NCBI GenBank assembly: GCA_011525365.1
Contig: WTGQ01000002.1
Span: 795,367 to 859,366, forward strand
Source of the DNA: Acidobacteriota bacterium
Lineage (GTDB): Bacteria; Acidobacteriota; Thermoanaerobaculia; Multivoradales; Multivoraceae
Reading direction: 5' to 3'
Length of the DNA: 64,000 nucleotides
A program made the translations under genes and the position numbers. The notes below the pieces were generated by a model that was given only the letters and a program-made list of their open reading frames with translations, was not told the DNA's origin and made no database searches. Within the stretch, counting starts at the first letter, position 1, and every line of letters starts with the position of its first letter. Of the stretch, positions 1-8,482 are shown one piece after another.

Positions 1-362
1 TCGGCGCCGACCACCTGAACCACCGCGTGATCGAACTCGCGGAGATCGCGGCCGATCTCGTGCCCGGCTGCGAGATCGAGGTGCGCGGCGAGCCCGGCGC
101 CGACCAGCGCACGTACCGCGCCTCGTTCGGGAAGTTCGCCGCCGCTTTCCCGGGCTTCGAGTTCCGGGACGCGGCGGCCGGCGCGAAACGGCTGATCGAG
201 GACTATCGCCGCGTCGGCCTCGATGCGGCGCTCTACGGCGACGCGCGCTTCGTTCGGCTGCGCTGGCTCAACCGGCTGCTCGACTCGGGACGGCTGGACG
301 GCTCCCTGCGCTGGAAGGCCTGCGCCAGCGGCGAAGAGACAGAACGGGAGGAGAAGGGATGA
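1..362 (+). CDS. NAD-dependent epimerase/dehydratase (SDR), C-terminal part
   Basis: The reading frame is open to the left edge, so only about the last 120 residues are present and the start lies outside the window. The visible part has the layout of the C-terminal cap of extended SDR sugar epimerases: a helix ending in VPGCEIEV, then DQRTYRAS and a segment on FPGFEFR, which matches the usual 'D-R-x-Y-R-V-D-x-S-K ... GF-x-P' ending of nucleotide-sugar epimerases. The NAD-binding Rossmann part and the YxxxK site are off-window. Its stop overlaps the next start by four bases (ATGA), so it is cotranscribed with the cupin, kinase and methyltransferase. Role is inferred as nucleotide-sugar modification for a surface polysaccharide. 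Substrate cannot be told. Confidence 0.75.
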   Translation, partial: GADHLNHRVIELAEIAADLVPGCEIEVRGEPGADQRTYRASFGKFAAAFPGFEFRDAAAGAKRLIEDYRRVGLDAALYGDARFVRLRWLNRLLDSGRLDGSLRWKACASGEETEREEKG

Positions 363-808
363 TCCACGGCGTCAAGGTAGTGCCGCTTCGTCAGATCGTC
401 GACGAACGGGGCAAGATCATGCACATGCTGAAGGCCACGGACGAGCACTTCCTCGGCTTCGGCGAGATCTACTTCTCGACCGCCTGGCCGGGGACGATCA
501 AGGCCTGGCATGTCCACCGGTCGATGACCGTCAACAACGCGGTGATCAGCGGCCGGGCGAAGCTCGTCATGTACGACCTGCGTGAAGACTCGCCGACCTA
601 CGGCGAGCTCCAGGAGGTCTTCTTCGGCGAGGACAACTACGTCCTGGTCCAGATCCCGCCGGGGATCGCCAACGGCTACAAGGCCTACGGGGACAGGCAG
701 GTCATCATGGCGAACGCCGCCACCGAGCCGCACGATCCGGAGGAGATGGAGCGGCTCGATCCGTTCACCGACCGGATTCCCTACGACTGGGCCCTCCAGC
801 ACGGTTGA
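359..808 (+). CDS. dTDP-4-dehydrorhamnose 3,5-epimerase-like cupin (RmlC family)
   Basis: This is a 149-residue cupin protein resembling RmlC and the FdtA/WbmH-type sugar isomerases. Typical features seen are the 'D-E-R-G-K' turn near residue 15, the WPGTIKAWHVH segment (about 42-52, metal or catalytic His region of the beta-barrel), QIPPGIANGYKAYGD (about 97-111) and the late PYDW motif near the C-terminus that RmlC-like proteins share. RmlC proteins epimerise C3 and C5 of 4-keto sugars bound to nucleotides. Short members can also be isomerases, so the exact reaction is uncertain. The start ATG overlaps the stop of the upstream epimerase gene. Neighbours point to synthesis of a modified heptose or deoxysugar. 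Confidence 0.8.
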   Translation: MIHGVKVVPLRQIVDERGKIMHMLKATDEHFLGFGEIYFSTAWPGTIKAWHVHRSMTVNNAVISGRAKLVMYDLREDSPTYGELQEVFFGEDNYVLVQIPPGIANGYKAYGDRQVIMANAATEPHDPEEMERLDPFTDRIPYDWALQHG

Positions 809-829
809 GGCGGCGGGAACCGACGCAAC

Positions 830-1837
830 GTGGATGCTTCGCGGCTGATCGTGACCCGCACGCCGTTGCGGGTGTCCCTGGTGGGCGGCGGCACCGACCT
901 GCCGGCGTTCTACCGGCGGGAGGGAGGCGCGGTGCTCTCGACGACGATCGACCGCTACGTCTACGTCACGGTGAAACGGCACAGCGAGCTGTTCTTCGAG
1001 CCGGTCCGCGTCAACTACTCCCGGAGCGAGCAGGTCGAACGGATCGACGAATTGGACAACAACATCGCGCGCGAGTGCCTGCGTTTCGTGGGCGTCGACC
1101 CGCCGGTCTACATCTCGACCGTCGGCGACGTGCCGGCGTCCACCGGTCTCGGCGGCTCGAGCGCCTTCGCCGTCGGCCTGCTGAACGCGTTGCACTCCTA
1201 CAAGGGCGAGCGCGCCTCGGCGGGTCAGTTGGCGGAGGAGGCCTGTCACATCGAGATCGACGTCCTGGGTGCGCGGATCGGCAAGCAGGACCAGTACGCG
1301 GCGGCCTACGGCGGACTCAACCTGCTGTCGTTCAAGCGGGACGGCGGCGTCACCGTCGAGCACCTGCGGATCCCCGGCGACCGGCTGCGCGAGCTGTTCC
1401 GTTCCGTGCTCATGTTCTGGACCGGTCACCAGCGGGACGCGAGCGCGGTGCTTTCGGAGCAGGACGACCGTACTGAGCTGAACCTGGAGTCGCTGCGCAG
1501 GATGCGGGACCAGGCGAGCGACCTGCACCGGGATCTCGGCGCCGGCGATGTCGACGTCGAGGGCATCGGCCGGCTCCTCGACGAGGGCTGGCGGATGAAG
1601 CGGGAGCTGGCGGGATCGATCACGACGCCGCTGATCGACGGCTGGTACGGCGCGGCCATCGCGGCCGGCGCTCTGGGAGGCAAGCTCTGCGGCGCCGGCG
1701 GCGGCGGATTCCTGCTGTTCGTCGTGCCGCCCGAACGGCAGGCCGCGGTCCGCGCGGCACTCGCCGACCTGTACGAGTTGCCCGTCGGCCACGAGTCGCA
1801 CGGCTCGCAGCTCGTTGCCCCGTTCCACCATGGGTAG
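830..1837 (+). CDS. hddA: GHMP-family sugar kinase, D-glycero-D-manno-heptose 7-phosphate kinase-like
   Basis: This is a 335-residue GHMP kinase. The N-terminus has the substrate segment TPLRVSLVGGGTDLPAFY, which is characteristic of the HddA/FKP kinase branch. The ATP-binding motif PASTGLGGSSAFAVGLL lies at about residues 101-117, and the C-terminal GHMP motif is KLCGAGGGGFLLF near 284-296. HddA phosphorylates D-glycero-alpha-D-manno-heptose 7-phosphate at C1 on the way to GDP-heptose for S-layer, capsule or O-chain glycans. A GTG start is chosen because no in-frame ATG precedes the conserved N-terminus. The end overlaps the following methyltransferase by eight bases. The HddA assignment over other sugar kinases is by family resemblance and by the sugar-modification neighbours. 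Confidence 0.82.
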   Translation: MDASRLIVTRTPLRVSLVGGGTDLPAFYRREGGAVLSTTIDRYVYVTVKRHSELFFEPVRVNYSRSEQVERIDELDNNIARECLRFVGVDPPVYISTVGDVPASTGLGGSSAFAVGLLNALHSYKGERASAGQLAEEACHIEIDVLGARIGKQDQYAAAYGGLNLLSFKRDGGVTVEHLRIPGDRLRELFRSVLMFWTGHQRDASAVLSEQDDRTELNLESLRRMRDQASDLHRDLGAGDVDVEGIGRLLDEGWRMKRELAGSITTPLIDGWYGAAIAAGALGGKLCGAGGGGFLLFVVPPERQAAVRAALADLYELPVGHESHGSQLVAPFHHG

Positions 1838-3053
1838 TTGCCTGGTCTGCTCTGAACCCGGCGTCGAGACCTTCCTCGACCTCGGCAGCACCGCGCTCGC
1901 CAACAAGTTCCCGAGCGCCGGGGACCTGAGCCGCCCCGAACCGCGCTTCCCGCTGCGCGTCGGCTTCTGCCATGGCTGCGGACACGTGCAACTCGTCGAA
2001 CGCGTGCCGCCCGCCGCGATGTTCACGGACTACCTCTACGTGTCGTCCGCCTCGGACACGCTGCGTGCCCACTTCGACGACCTGGCGGCCACGCTCACGT
2101 CCCGGCACGGCCTCGCCGACGGCGGCCTCGTCATCGACATCGGCTGCAACGACGCTTCGCTTCTCTGCTGCTTCCGCGACCGCGGCGCCAGGACCCTCGG
2201 CGTCGACCCGGCCGAGAACCTGGCCGAGTACAGCCGCGACACGGGGATCGAGCGCTACCGGGGCTTCTTCGGCGCAGACACCGCCGGCGAGATCGCGGAA
2301 CGTTGGGGCCGGGCGGCGCTCGTGACCGCGACGAACACGTTCCCGCATGTACCCGACCTCTCGGGCTTCGTGTCCGGCCTCGACGAGGTCCTCGCGCTTG
2401 GCGGCGCTTTCGTCCTCGAGGCGCACTACCTGGTCGACCTGCTCGACCAGCTCGCGTTCGACACCGTGTACCACGAGCACGTCTCCTACTGGGCGCTGGG
2501 CCCGATGGTGCGGCTCTTCGAAGACCACGGCCTGGAGGTGGTGCGGGCGGAACGGCTGCCGATCCATCACGGCCAGCTCCGCGCCACCGTGATGCGCCGC
2601 GGTGAGGGCGAGGTGGACCGCAGCGTCGTCGAGGTCCTGGCCGCCGAAACTCAGCTCGGCATCGACCGGTTCGACACCTGGCTCGCGTTCGCCGGACGGG
2701 TCGGCCGGTTGAAGAGGGAGGTCATGGACTGCCTCAACGGCCTCAAGGCGGACGGCAACCGGCTCGCCGGCTACGGCGCGCCCGCCAAGGGCAGCACGCT
2801 GCTCGAGTTCTTCGGCGTGGGCCCGGAACTGCTCGACTTCATCGCCGACCGCAGCCCGCTCAAGCAGGGTCGCTACACCCCGGGCTCCCACATCCCGATC
2901 GTCGCGCCGGAGCGACTCCTGCAGGAGCCGTCGGCCGACCACGTGCTGCTCCTGGCCTGGAACTTCGAAGACGAGATCCTCGCGCAGCAGGCCGAGTTCC
3001 GCCGGCGCGGCGGCAGGTTCATCCTGCCGGTGCCGGAAGTCCGGATCGTCTGA
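1830..3053 (+). CDS. SAM-dependent sugar C-methyltransferase
   Basis: This 407-residue protein has the three-part layout of NDP-sugar C-methyltransferases (TylC3/CloU type). An N-terminal zinc-binding segment begins CLVCSEPG and continues with CHGCGHVQL. A central SAM-binding Rossmann domain has the glycine motif VIDIGCNDASLL, followed by the H-Y-x-x-D-L-L and YHEHVSYW segments typical of the family. A C-terminal domain carries GYGAPAKGSTLLEFFG and a DRSPLKQG region. These enzymes methylate a carbon of 4-keto nucleotide sugars. ATG at 1830 is preferred to a TTG 15 bases upstream because the zinc motif then starts at the usual distance. It ends the operon that begins upstream of the window. 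Confidence 0.85.
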   Translation: MGSCLVCSEPGVETFLDLGSTALANKFPSAGDLSRPEPRFPLRVGFCHGCGHVQLVERVPPAAMFTDYLYVSSASDTLRAHFDDLAATLTSRHGLADGGLVIDIGCNDASLLCCFRDRGARTLGVDPAENLAEYSRDTGIERYRGFFGADTAGEIAERWGRAALVTATNTFPHVPDLSGFVSGLDEVLALGGAFVLEAHYLVDLLDQLAFDTVYHEHVSYWALGPMVRLFEDHGLEVVRAERLPIHHGQLRATVMRRGEGEVDRSVVEVLAAETQLGIDRFDTWLAFAGRVGRLKREVMDCLNGLKADGNRLAGYGAPAKGSTLLEFFGVGPELLDFIADRSPLKQGRYTPGSHIPIVAPERLLQEPSADHVLLLAWNFEDEILAQQAEFRRRGGRFILPVPEVRIV

Positions 3054-3063
3054 GCCGGCGGCC

Positions 3064-3831
3064 GTGTTCCGTTCGCGACCGGGAACCGATCTCGCGGTCC
3101 TCCTGCTCGTCTGCTTCGCCTGCGCCGGACCGGCACCGCCGCCCGAGCAACCGCCCTATCGCGGCACCGCCTTCATCGATCCCGACTTGATCGTCGGGTC
3201 CGATCCGTCGACCCTGCGGAGTCTCGACTACACGGGGCTGGACACCCGCAGGATGTTCGACCGGCGCGCGGACGCCTTCGTGTTGACCGATGCCTACCTG
3301 TTCGACGCCACCTTCGAGGGCGCGATGGTCGTGGAGGTCCAGGTCAACACCGAGTTCGACGATGCCGCCACCGCCGAACGCCATGCGCGGTTCTACGCCC
3401 GGGCGATCGGCCAGCTGCCGGCGGGCCTGCGGACGCGGGTCGAGACGGTGTGGATCCACCGGGGCGACCAGCCCTTCGGAGGCGGCAACGACAACATCCT
3501 GATCCACACGGGCAAGGCCGCGGAGTACCTGCACGACGGTGTGCTGGAGGAGATCCTGATGCACGAGGCGGCGCACACCTCCCTGGACCCGGTTCATGCG
3601 GCCGCCGACGGCTGGCTCGCCGCGCAGGCCGCGGACGGCGGCTTCATCTCCGACTACGCTCGCGACCATCCCGGCCGGGAAGACGTCGCCGAGAGCTTTG
3701 GACCGTTCTTCGCGGTTCGGCACCGCCCGGAGAGGATCTCCCGCAGCATGGCGAAGACGATTCAGGCGACGATGCCGAATCGCATCGAGTTCTTCGACCG
3801 CCTGGAACTCGATATGCATCCCGTCCGCTAG
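3064..3831 (+). CDS. secreted protein with HExxH zinc-peptidase-like motif, unknown family
   Basis: This 255-residue protein starts at a GTG 10 bases after the methyltransferase. The N-terminus has a hydrophobic stretch ending LLLVCFACAG, which reads as a secretion signal and possibly a weak lipobox, followed by a proline-rich linker. Residues about 165-175 contain HEAAHTSLD, an HExxH zinc motif, and about 40 residues later come DYARDHPGREDVAESFGPFF. The spaced 'Y-A...ED-x-AE' part is a pattern seen in secreted metallopeptidase-like proteins of unknown function, where the second acidic segment may supply the third ligand. No convincing named family is recognised. It may be cotranscribed with the sugar genes, but its function need not be related. 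Confidence 0.6.
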   Translation: MFRSRPGTDLAVLLLVCFACAGPAPPPEQPPYRGTAFIDPDLIVGSDPSTLRSLDYTGLDTRRMFDRRADAFVLTDAYLFDATFEGAMVVEVQVNTEFDDAATAERHARFYARAIGQLPAGLRTRVETVWIHRGDQPFGGGNDNILIHTGKAAEYLHDGVLEEILMHEAAHTSLDPVHAAADGWLAAQAADGGFISDYARDHPGREDVAESFGPFFAVRHRPERISRSMAKTIQATMPNRIEFFDRLELDMHPVR

Positions 3832-3965
3832 AGCCGCCAAACCCGTCGCAGACTCCGTGTTTGGCCCCAGCCCCCACCTCACTAGCATCCTGCGTCGCAG
3901 AGCTCGCTTCGCTGCGTTCTACGGCGCAGGCTCCTAGCGTCGCGTCCGAATCGGCGCAAACTAGG

Positions 3966-4019
3966 TTCTCCTTGTGACAAGGAGAAATATGTGGCATATT
4001 CTCCCTCTTGTAGGGAGAA
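3966..4019 (+). promoter_or_regulatory. double palindrome sequestering Shine-Dalgarno sites before the DUF4143 gene
   Basis: Two 21-bp dyads with the same outer arms (TTCTCC ... GGAGAA) lie at 3966-3986 (perfect 10-bp arms, one-base centre) and 3999-4019 (8-bp arms, CTTGT centre), 33 bp apart. Between them, 3987-3999 is ATATG-TGG-CATAT, so the whole 54 bp is itself roughly symmetric about 3993. The right arms contain AAGGAG and AGGGAG, well placed as ribosome binding sites for GTG 3991 and GTG 4024. In RNA each site would be paired with its own left arm. This could be a protein operator, a translational hairpin switch, or both. Confidence 0.6.
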
Positions 4020-5349
4020 AACTGTGGAATCAGTGCCAGCTCAGCTCCGACAGGTCCTCTCGGAGCTACTCTCCGAGTCGCTGCGGAACCCGCTCCCCGC
4101 TCACACCCCCCGGCGAGTGTCCGGGCGCACTCGGTTTTCCGGCAAGGTAACGGCGGTGGTGGGTATGCGGAGGGCCGGCAAGACCACGTTCCTTCACCAG
4201 CTCAGGAGAGAGCGGACGCTGGAAGGCGAGGCGCCGTTCCACGCGCCCTACCTATCGTTCGAGGACGACCGGCTGACGGGTTTGGAGACGAGACACCTTG
4301 ACCTTCTTCTCAACGAGTACGACCGGCTAGCGCCGCCGGGCCCGGACACCGCGACCATGTGGTGCTTTGACGAAGTCCACCTCGTGCCGGGCTGGGAGCG
4401 CTTCGTGAGACGGTTGCTCGACACCCGGAACGTGGAAGTGTTCGTTTCGGGATCGTCGGCCGCGTTGCTGTCCCGGGAGATTGCCACGGCGCTTCGCGGT
4501 CGCGCTTGGCAAGTGCTGATCCATCCGTTCAGCTTCGAGGAGGCTCTTCTCCACCAGGGCGTCGCCGTTCCGGTCGAAACGGAGAGGCTTGCCCGCGAAG
4601 AGCGGGTGCACCTGGAGCGGGTGTTCTCCGCCTGGCTCGGTACTGGCGGATTCCCCGAGGCGCAGAGCCTCGACGCACTCTCACGGCAACAGTTGTTGAG
4701 GGACTACGTGGACGTTGCCATCCTGCGGGACGTGGTGGAACGCCACAGCGTCAGCAACGTCACCGGGTTGCGGTGGCTCGTTCGGCAGTTGCTAGGGAAT
4801 GCCGGCGGCCTCTTCAGTGTCGAGAAGTTCCACGCCGTGGTCAAGTCTCAGGGACTTGCCATCGCGCGAGACACGGTACATCGGTTTCTCGGTTACCTGG
4901 AGGACTGCTTTCTCGTCCGTGTGGTGTGGATGGAGTCGGGCTCGGAACGGCAGCGCATGGTCAATCCGCGCAAGGTGTACCCCGTCGATACGGGTCTGAT
5001 TCCGCTTTTCGATCGGACTGGGCGTGCGAATGTGGGCCATGCCCTCGAAACGGCCGTTCTGGTCGAACTCGAACGCAGGCGGCTCGACGTGACCTACGTG
5101 CGCACTCGAAAGGGATACGAGGTCGATTTCCTCGTTCGCTCCGCCGACGGGCGTCGCGAGCTCATTCAGGTTTGCGCCGACGCATCGGATCCGGTGACCG
5201 CTGAACGGGAGGTGCGGGCTCTTGAGGCGGCGGGGGAGACGTTTCCCGATGCGCGCAAGCTCCTGCTCACCCTCCATCGAGACGGCATCCCGCCGGAGCT
5301 GCCGAATGACGTGGTGGCCAAGCCGGCCTACATCTGGGTGCTCGAGTAG
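3991..5349 (+). CDS. AAA-family ATPase with DUF4143 C-terminal domain
   Basis: This is a 452-residue P-loop ATPase of the widespread AAA_14/DUF4143 type. Walker A is GMRRAGKT at about residues 58-65. Walker B is MWCFDEVHLVPGWE near 123-136, followed by a sensor-like VFVSGSSA. The C-terminal DUF4143 part (about 225-400) includes a winged-helix-like region and the nuclease-fold-like ending ETAVLVELERRR ... YVRTRKGYEVDFLV. The cellular role of this family is not established. Two GTG starts are possible, 3991 and 4024, each preceded by a good ribosome site inside a palindrome. 3991 is used here but 4024 is as likely. It stands alone between unrelated genes, and its A+T-richer leader differs from its surroundings, so it may be a mobile or selfish gene. 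Confidence 0.85.
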   Translation: MAYSPSCREKTVESVPAQLRQVLSELLSESLRNPLPAHTPRRVSGRTRFSGKVTAVVGMRRAGKTTFLHQLRRERTLEGEAPFHAPYLSFEDDRLTGLETRHLDLLLNEYDRLAPPGPDTATMWCFDEVHLVPGWERFVRRLLDTRNVEVFVSGSSAALLSREIATALRGRAWQVLIHPFSFEEALLHQGVAVPVETERLAREERVHLERVFSAWLGTGGFPEAQSLDALSRQQLLRDYVDVAILRDVVERHSVSNVTGLRWLVRQLLGNAGGLFSVEKFHAVVKSQGLAIARDTVHRFLGYLEDCFLVRVVWMESGSERQRMVNPRKVYPVDTGLIPLFDRTGRANVGHALETAVLVELERRRLDVTYVRTRKGYEVDFLVRSADGRRELIQVCADASDPVTAEREVRALEAAGETFPDARKLLLTLHRDGIPPELPNDVVAKPAYIWVLE

Positions 5350-5375
5350 CGCCGGTGGGATGCGCCCTTCGCGCG

Positions 5376-6857
5376 TCAGCGTTCCCGGAAGCTGTACAGC
5401 TTCGACCGCGTTCGCATGACCAGCCGGTCGCCGGCGAGCGCCGGAGACGCGAGGGTCATCTCGTCCAGCGGATTCGCGTGGAGTTGCTCGAACTCGTCGC
5501 CTGTTCCGAACACGAACGTCGTGCCGGCCTCGTCGGTCGCGAAGATGCGGTCGCGGTAGGCCCAGGGCGAGGTCGTGAAGTGGCCGTTCGAGTCCCTGAT
5601 CCGGGCCCGGGACAGCCGTTCCCCGGTGGCCGCGTCGTAGCGGGCGAAGATGCCCCGGTCGTAGACCACCCACAGTGAGCCCTTGTAGGCGACAGGCGTA
5701 GGAATGTAGGTGCCGGCGCGGTCGTCGTTCCAGACGACGAACTCGCTGCTCGTCTCGTCCTCAGCCAGGGTGAGATCGCCGGCGGCGCCGGGGCGGATCG
5801 CGGTGATCGGGCGGTTCTGATCGCCGTGAACGCCCGATGTCACGTACAGGAGCCCGCTGTAGGCGAAGGGTGTCGGCACCGGCAGCAGCGAGTGCCTGGT
5901 CAGCCGCCACAACTCGCGGCCCATCGTGTCGTAGCTGATCGCTGTGTAGGGGCCGAGCGCGACGATCTCGGTGCGCTCGTCGTGACGCCAGACGAAGGGT
6001 GTGGTCCAGGAACTTCGGTGGTTGGGGGCGTGCGGAGCGGCGAGCCGTCCCCGGGCCGCTCGCCAGAACTCGCGCCCGTCCTGTTTGGAGAAGGCGGCGA
6101 GGAATGGGTGCTCCTGGTTGTCGTTCAGGATGACGACGAGGTTGTCCGTGAGGGCGGGCGAGCCGCCGGTCCCGAAGTCCATGTAGATCTGGAAGGAATC
6201 CAGCCGCCGCTCCCAGCGCAGCTCGCCCTCTAGTGAGTAGGCCCAGAGGCCGAGACCGGTGGTGTAGACGAAGATCGTCTCGCCGTCCGTGACCGGTGTC
6301 TCGGAGGCGAAGGTGTTCTTGGAGTGGCGGCCGCCAGGAGGCGGTCCGGCGAAGAAGGTGCGTCGCCAGAGTTCGGCGCCGTCTTCTAGCGACCAGGCGA
6401 TCAACTGGTAGTCGAGATCGACTTCGTCGGGAAACTCGATGAAGCGTTCGTCGTGGCGCTTGAGCACTTCCTCCCAGGGAAGCCCCTGCTCCCGGAGCTC
6501 GCGCATGAACTCGTTGCTGTACTCGGTGCCGAACTCCGGCCGCTTGGTTGCCTCGGTCGATCTGGCGGCCGTGGTCAGGAAGACGGTGTTGCCGACGACG
6601 ATCGGCGACGACCAGCCGGCGCCGGGTACGTCGACGCTCCATTCGACGTTCTCGGTGGTCGACCAGTGGAGCGGCAGGCGGTCGTTGTCCGAGACCGGGA
6701 TGCCGTCTGGACCGCGAAACCCGGGCCAGAGGGCGGTCGGCGTCTCGTTCGCTGCCGACTGCGCCAGAGCGGGCGTGACGGTTCCGGCCATGGCGAGGCC
6801 GCAGATGAGAAGAACGAGTGCGTGGAGGCGAAGTTCGTTCGCCGACGGTGGCGGCAT
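5376..6857 (-). CDS. secreted PQQ-type beta-propeller repeat protein
   Basis: This 493-residue protein starts at ATG 6857, which places a clean signal peptide at the N-terminus (hydrophobic stretch LHALVLLICGLAMAGTVT, cleavage near ALAQSAAN). The mature part holds repeated blades with signatures such as WSSPIVVGNTVFLTT, ETPVTDGETIFVYTTGLGLWAYSLEG and GGSPALTDNLVVILNDN, characteristic of PQQ_2/BamB-like eight-bladed propellers. Such proteins act in the periplasm. Many from Acidobacteriota and Planctomycetes have no known enzymatic role, and nothing here proves PQQ binding or a BamB function. It is divergent from the glycosyltransferase gene, with about 46 bases between starts. Confidence 0.82.
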   Translation of the reverse strand: MPPPSANELRLHALVLLICGLAMAGTVTPALAQSAANETPTALWPGFRGPDGIPVSDNDRLPLHWSTTENVEWSVDVPGAGWSSPIVVGNTVFLTTAARSTEATKRPEFGTEYSNEFMRELREQGLPWEEVLKRHDERFIEFPDEVDLDYQLIAWSLEDGAELWRRTFFAGPPPGGRHSKNTFASETPVTDGETIFVYTTGLGLWAYSLEGELRWERRLDSFQIYMDFGTGGSPALTDNLVVILNDNQEHPFLAAFSKQDGREFWRAARGRLAAPHAPNHRSSWTTPFVWRHDERTEIVALGPYTAISYDTMGRELWRLTRHSLLPVPTPFAYSGLLYVTSGVHGDQNRPITAIRPGAAGDLTLAEDETSSEFVVWNDDRAGTYIPTPVAYKGSLWVVYDRGIFARYDAATGERLSRARIRDSNGHFTTSPWAYRDRIFATDEAGTTFVFGTGDEFEQLHANPLDEMTLASPALAGDRLVMRTRSKLYSFRER

Positions 6858-6903
6858 GACGCGGCATGTTAGCGGTCGGGAGTGCTGCGTTACGCTCCCA
6901 TTC

Positions 6904-7839
6904 GTGGTTTCCGGACGTGTACCGAGGGTCGCCGCCATCGTCCTCAACTACAACGGCCGCGACATCACGCTTCAGGCGCTCCAGAGCCTGGAGGCGATGA
7001 CCTATCCCGCCTTCGAGCTGATCCACATCGACAACGGTTCCAGCGACGGTTCGAGCGAAGCGGTGGCCGCTGCCCACCCGAACGTTATTCAGATCCGGGT
7101 CGAGGAGAATCAGGGCGTCGTCTACGGCATGAATCTGGGGATCGAGTTGGCGGTGGCGCGCGGTGTCGATTACCTGCTTCTGCTCAACAACGACATCGAG
7201 GTCGAGCCGGACTTTCTCGACCAACTGGTGGCGGTTGCCGAGGTGGATCCCTGCATCGGCTGCGTGGGACCGAAGATCCTCTACCACGGGGAGCGGGACC
7301 GGCTGTGGTCGGCCGGCGGCCGCATCCGCTTCCGCGAGTCGATGACCCGGGAACGTGGCGAGGGGCAGGTCGATCGCGGTCAGTACGACCGCGACGAGGA
7401 AGTGCCCTACGTGAACGGCTGCGCGATGCTGGTGCGTCGCTCGGTCGTCGAGGAGATCGGTCTCTGGGATCCGCTGTTCCACCTCGCGCTGGACGACGCC
7501 GACTGGTGCATGCGGATGAAGGCGCGCGGCTACCGCTGCTACTACGCGCACCGGGCCGTACTCTACCACATGGTGGCGCGGACGGTCGGCGGCTACCGCG
7601 CCTCCCGGACGTTCTTCAACGGCCGCAGCGCCGCCCTGTTCGTGCGCCGCTACGGCGGGCCAGCCCAGTGGTGCTCGTTCCTCCTGTTTCTCTCGGCGGG
7701 ACTCGTTCTCGCCTTCTTTCGCGAACTCGTCCGCGGCAACCAGGGCGCCGTCATCGCCAAGCTCCGCGGCGTGATCGAGGGCCTCCGGGTGCCGATGGCG
7801 CCGCCGCCGGGGATCGACGAGGGTGCCAGAGCATGTTGA
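6904..7839 (+). CDS. glycosyltransferase family 2 (rhamnosyltransferase-like)
   Basis: This is a 311-residue GT-A glycosyltransferase. The nucleotide-binding start AAIVLNYNGRD lies at about residues 9-19, IDNGSSDGS near 45, and the acidic metal-binding motif LLLNNDIEVEPDFL near 98-111. Later come NGCAMLVRRSVVEEIGLWDP and the catalytic-region DDADWCMR, all as in WbbL-type GT2 enzymes. A C-terminal hydrophobic stretch (FLLFLSAGLVLAFF) suggests membrane association. A GTG start is taken because it sits just ahead of the conserved core; the open frame runs further upstream only as antisense of the propeller gene. It overlaps the following acetyltransferase by seven bases. The acceptor glycan is unknown. 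Confidence 0.87.
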   Translation: MVSGRVPRVAAIVLNYNGRDITLQALQSLEAMTYPAFELIHIDNGSSDGSSEAVAAAHPNVIQIRVEENQGVVYGMNLGIELAVARGVDYLLLLNNDIEVEPDFLDQLVAVAEVDPCIGCVGPKILYHGERDRLWSAGGRIRFRESMTRERGEGQVDRGQYDRDEEVPYVNGCAMLVRRSVVEEIGLWDPLFHLALDDADWCMRMKARGYRCYYAHRAVLYHMVARTVGGYRASRTFFNGRSAALFVRRYGGPAQWCSFLLFLSAGLVLAFFRELVRGNQGAVIAKLRGVIEGLRVPMAPPPGIDEGARAC

Positions 7840-8384
7840 AGAACCTGCGCGAAGACACGCGCCGCCTGCGCGCGATCAAGACCAAGCCGTTCCCCTTCTA
7901 CGTGATCGAGTCGCTGCTGTTCGAGAACGGCTACCAGGCCGTCGTGCTCTACCGGATCGCCCACTGGTTCAAGAGCCGTCGCATTCCGGTCGTAGGGCCG
8001 TTCGTCGCCCGGCTGTCGCTGTTTCTCAACAGCGTCGACATCGCGCCGGGGGCCCGCATCGGACCGGGTCTGTTCATCAGCCACGGCATCGGCCTGGTGA
8101 TCGGCAACGGCGTGCGCATCGGGCGCAACGGAACGTTGCTGCATCAGGTGACGATCGGCGCCCCGACCGGCAGGCGGCTGGATCAGATGCCGACCCTCGG
8201 CGACAACGTCTTCGTCGGCGCCGGCAGCCGCCTGATCGGCAGCATCGGGGTCGGGAACGACGTCTTCATCGGGGTGAACTGCGTCGTGACAGAGGACATC
8301 CCGGCCGGCACCAAGGTCACGACGACCGCGGGCCTGGTGCTCGAGGCCACCGGCGACGTCCAGGCGGACGAGGAGAGGCAGTAG
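7833..8384 (+). CDS. serine acetyltransferase-like hexapeptide-repeat transferase
   Basis: This 183-residue protein has the CysE/left-handed beta-helix fold. A helical N-terminus is followed by an SRIPVVG-type linker and then hexapeptide repeats: IAPGARIGPGLFISH, GIGLVIGNGVRIGRNG, and a final coil IGSIGVGNDVFIGVNCVV with the loop PTLGDNVFVGAG. The catalytic-type His of LFISHGIG is present. CysE itself is usually longer at the N-terminus and sits with cysteine genes. Here it overlaps a GT2 glycosyltransferase, so O-acetylation of a glycan or lipid-linked sugar is at least as likely as cysteine synthesis. The ATG start overlaps the upstream stop. Confidence 0.82.
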   Translation: MLKNLREDTRRLRAIKTKPFPFYVIESLLFENGYQAVVLYRIAHWFKSRRIPVVGPFVARLSLFLNSVDIAPGARIGPGLFISHGIGLVIGNGVRIGRNGTLLHQVTIGAPTGRRLDQMPTLGDNVFVGAGSRLIGSIGVGNDVFIGVNCVVTEDIPAGTKVTTTAGLVLEATGDVQADEERQ

Positions 8385-8482
8385 GACGCCGCGCCGCGCG
8401 AAGACGGGGCGCCGCCCGTAGCTCGGAGCGCATTGGTACGCTTGGCAATCACCTTGGAGAACATCGAGGAGCCGCCGCGCGG

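Noticed and set aside
233-2942. Overlapping minus-strand frames (597 and 440 codons) over the sugar operon
   Set aside because: Shadows of the cupin, kinase and methyltransferase genes; composition is typical of antisense reading, with no motifs.
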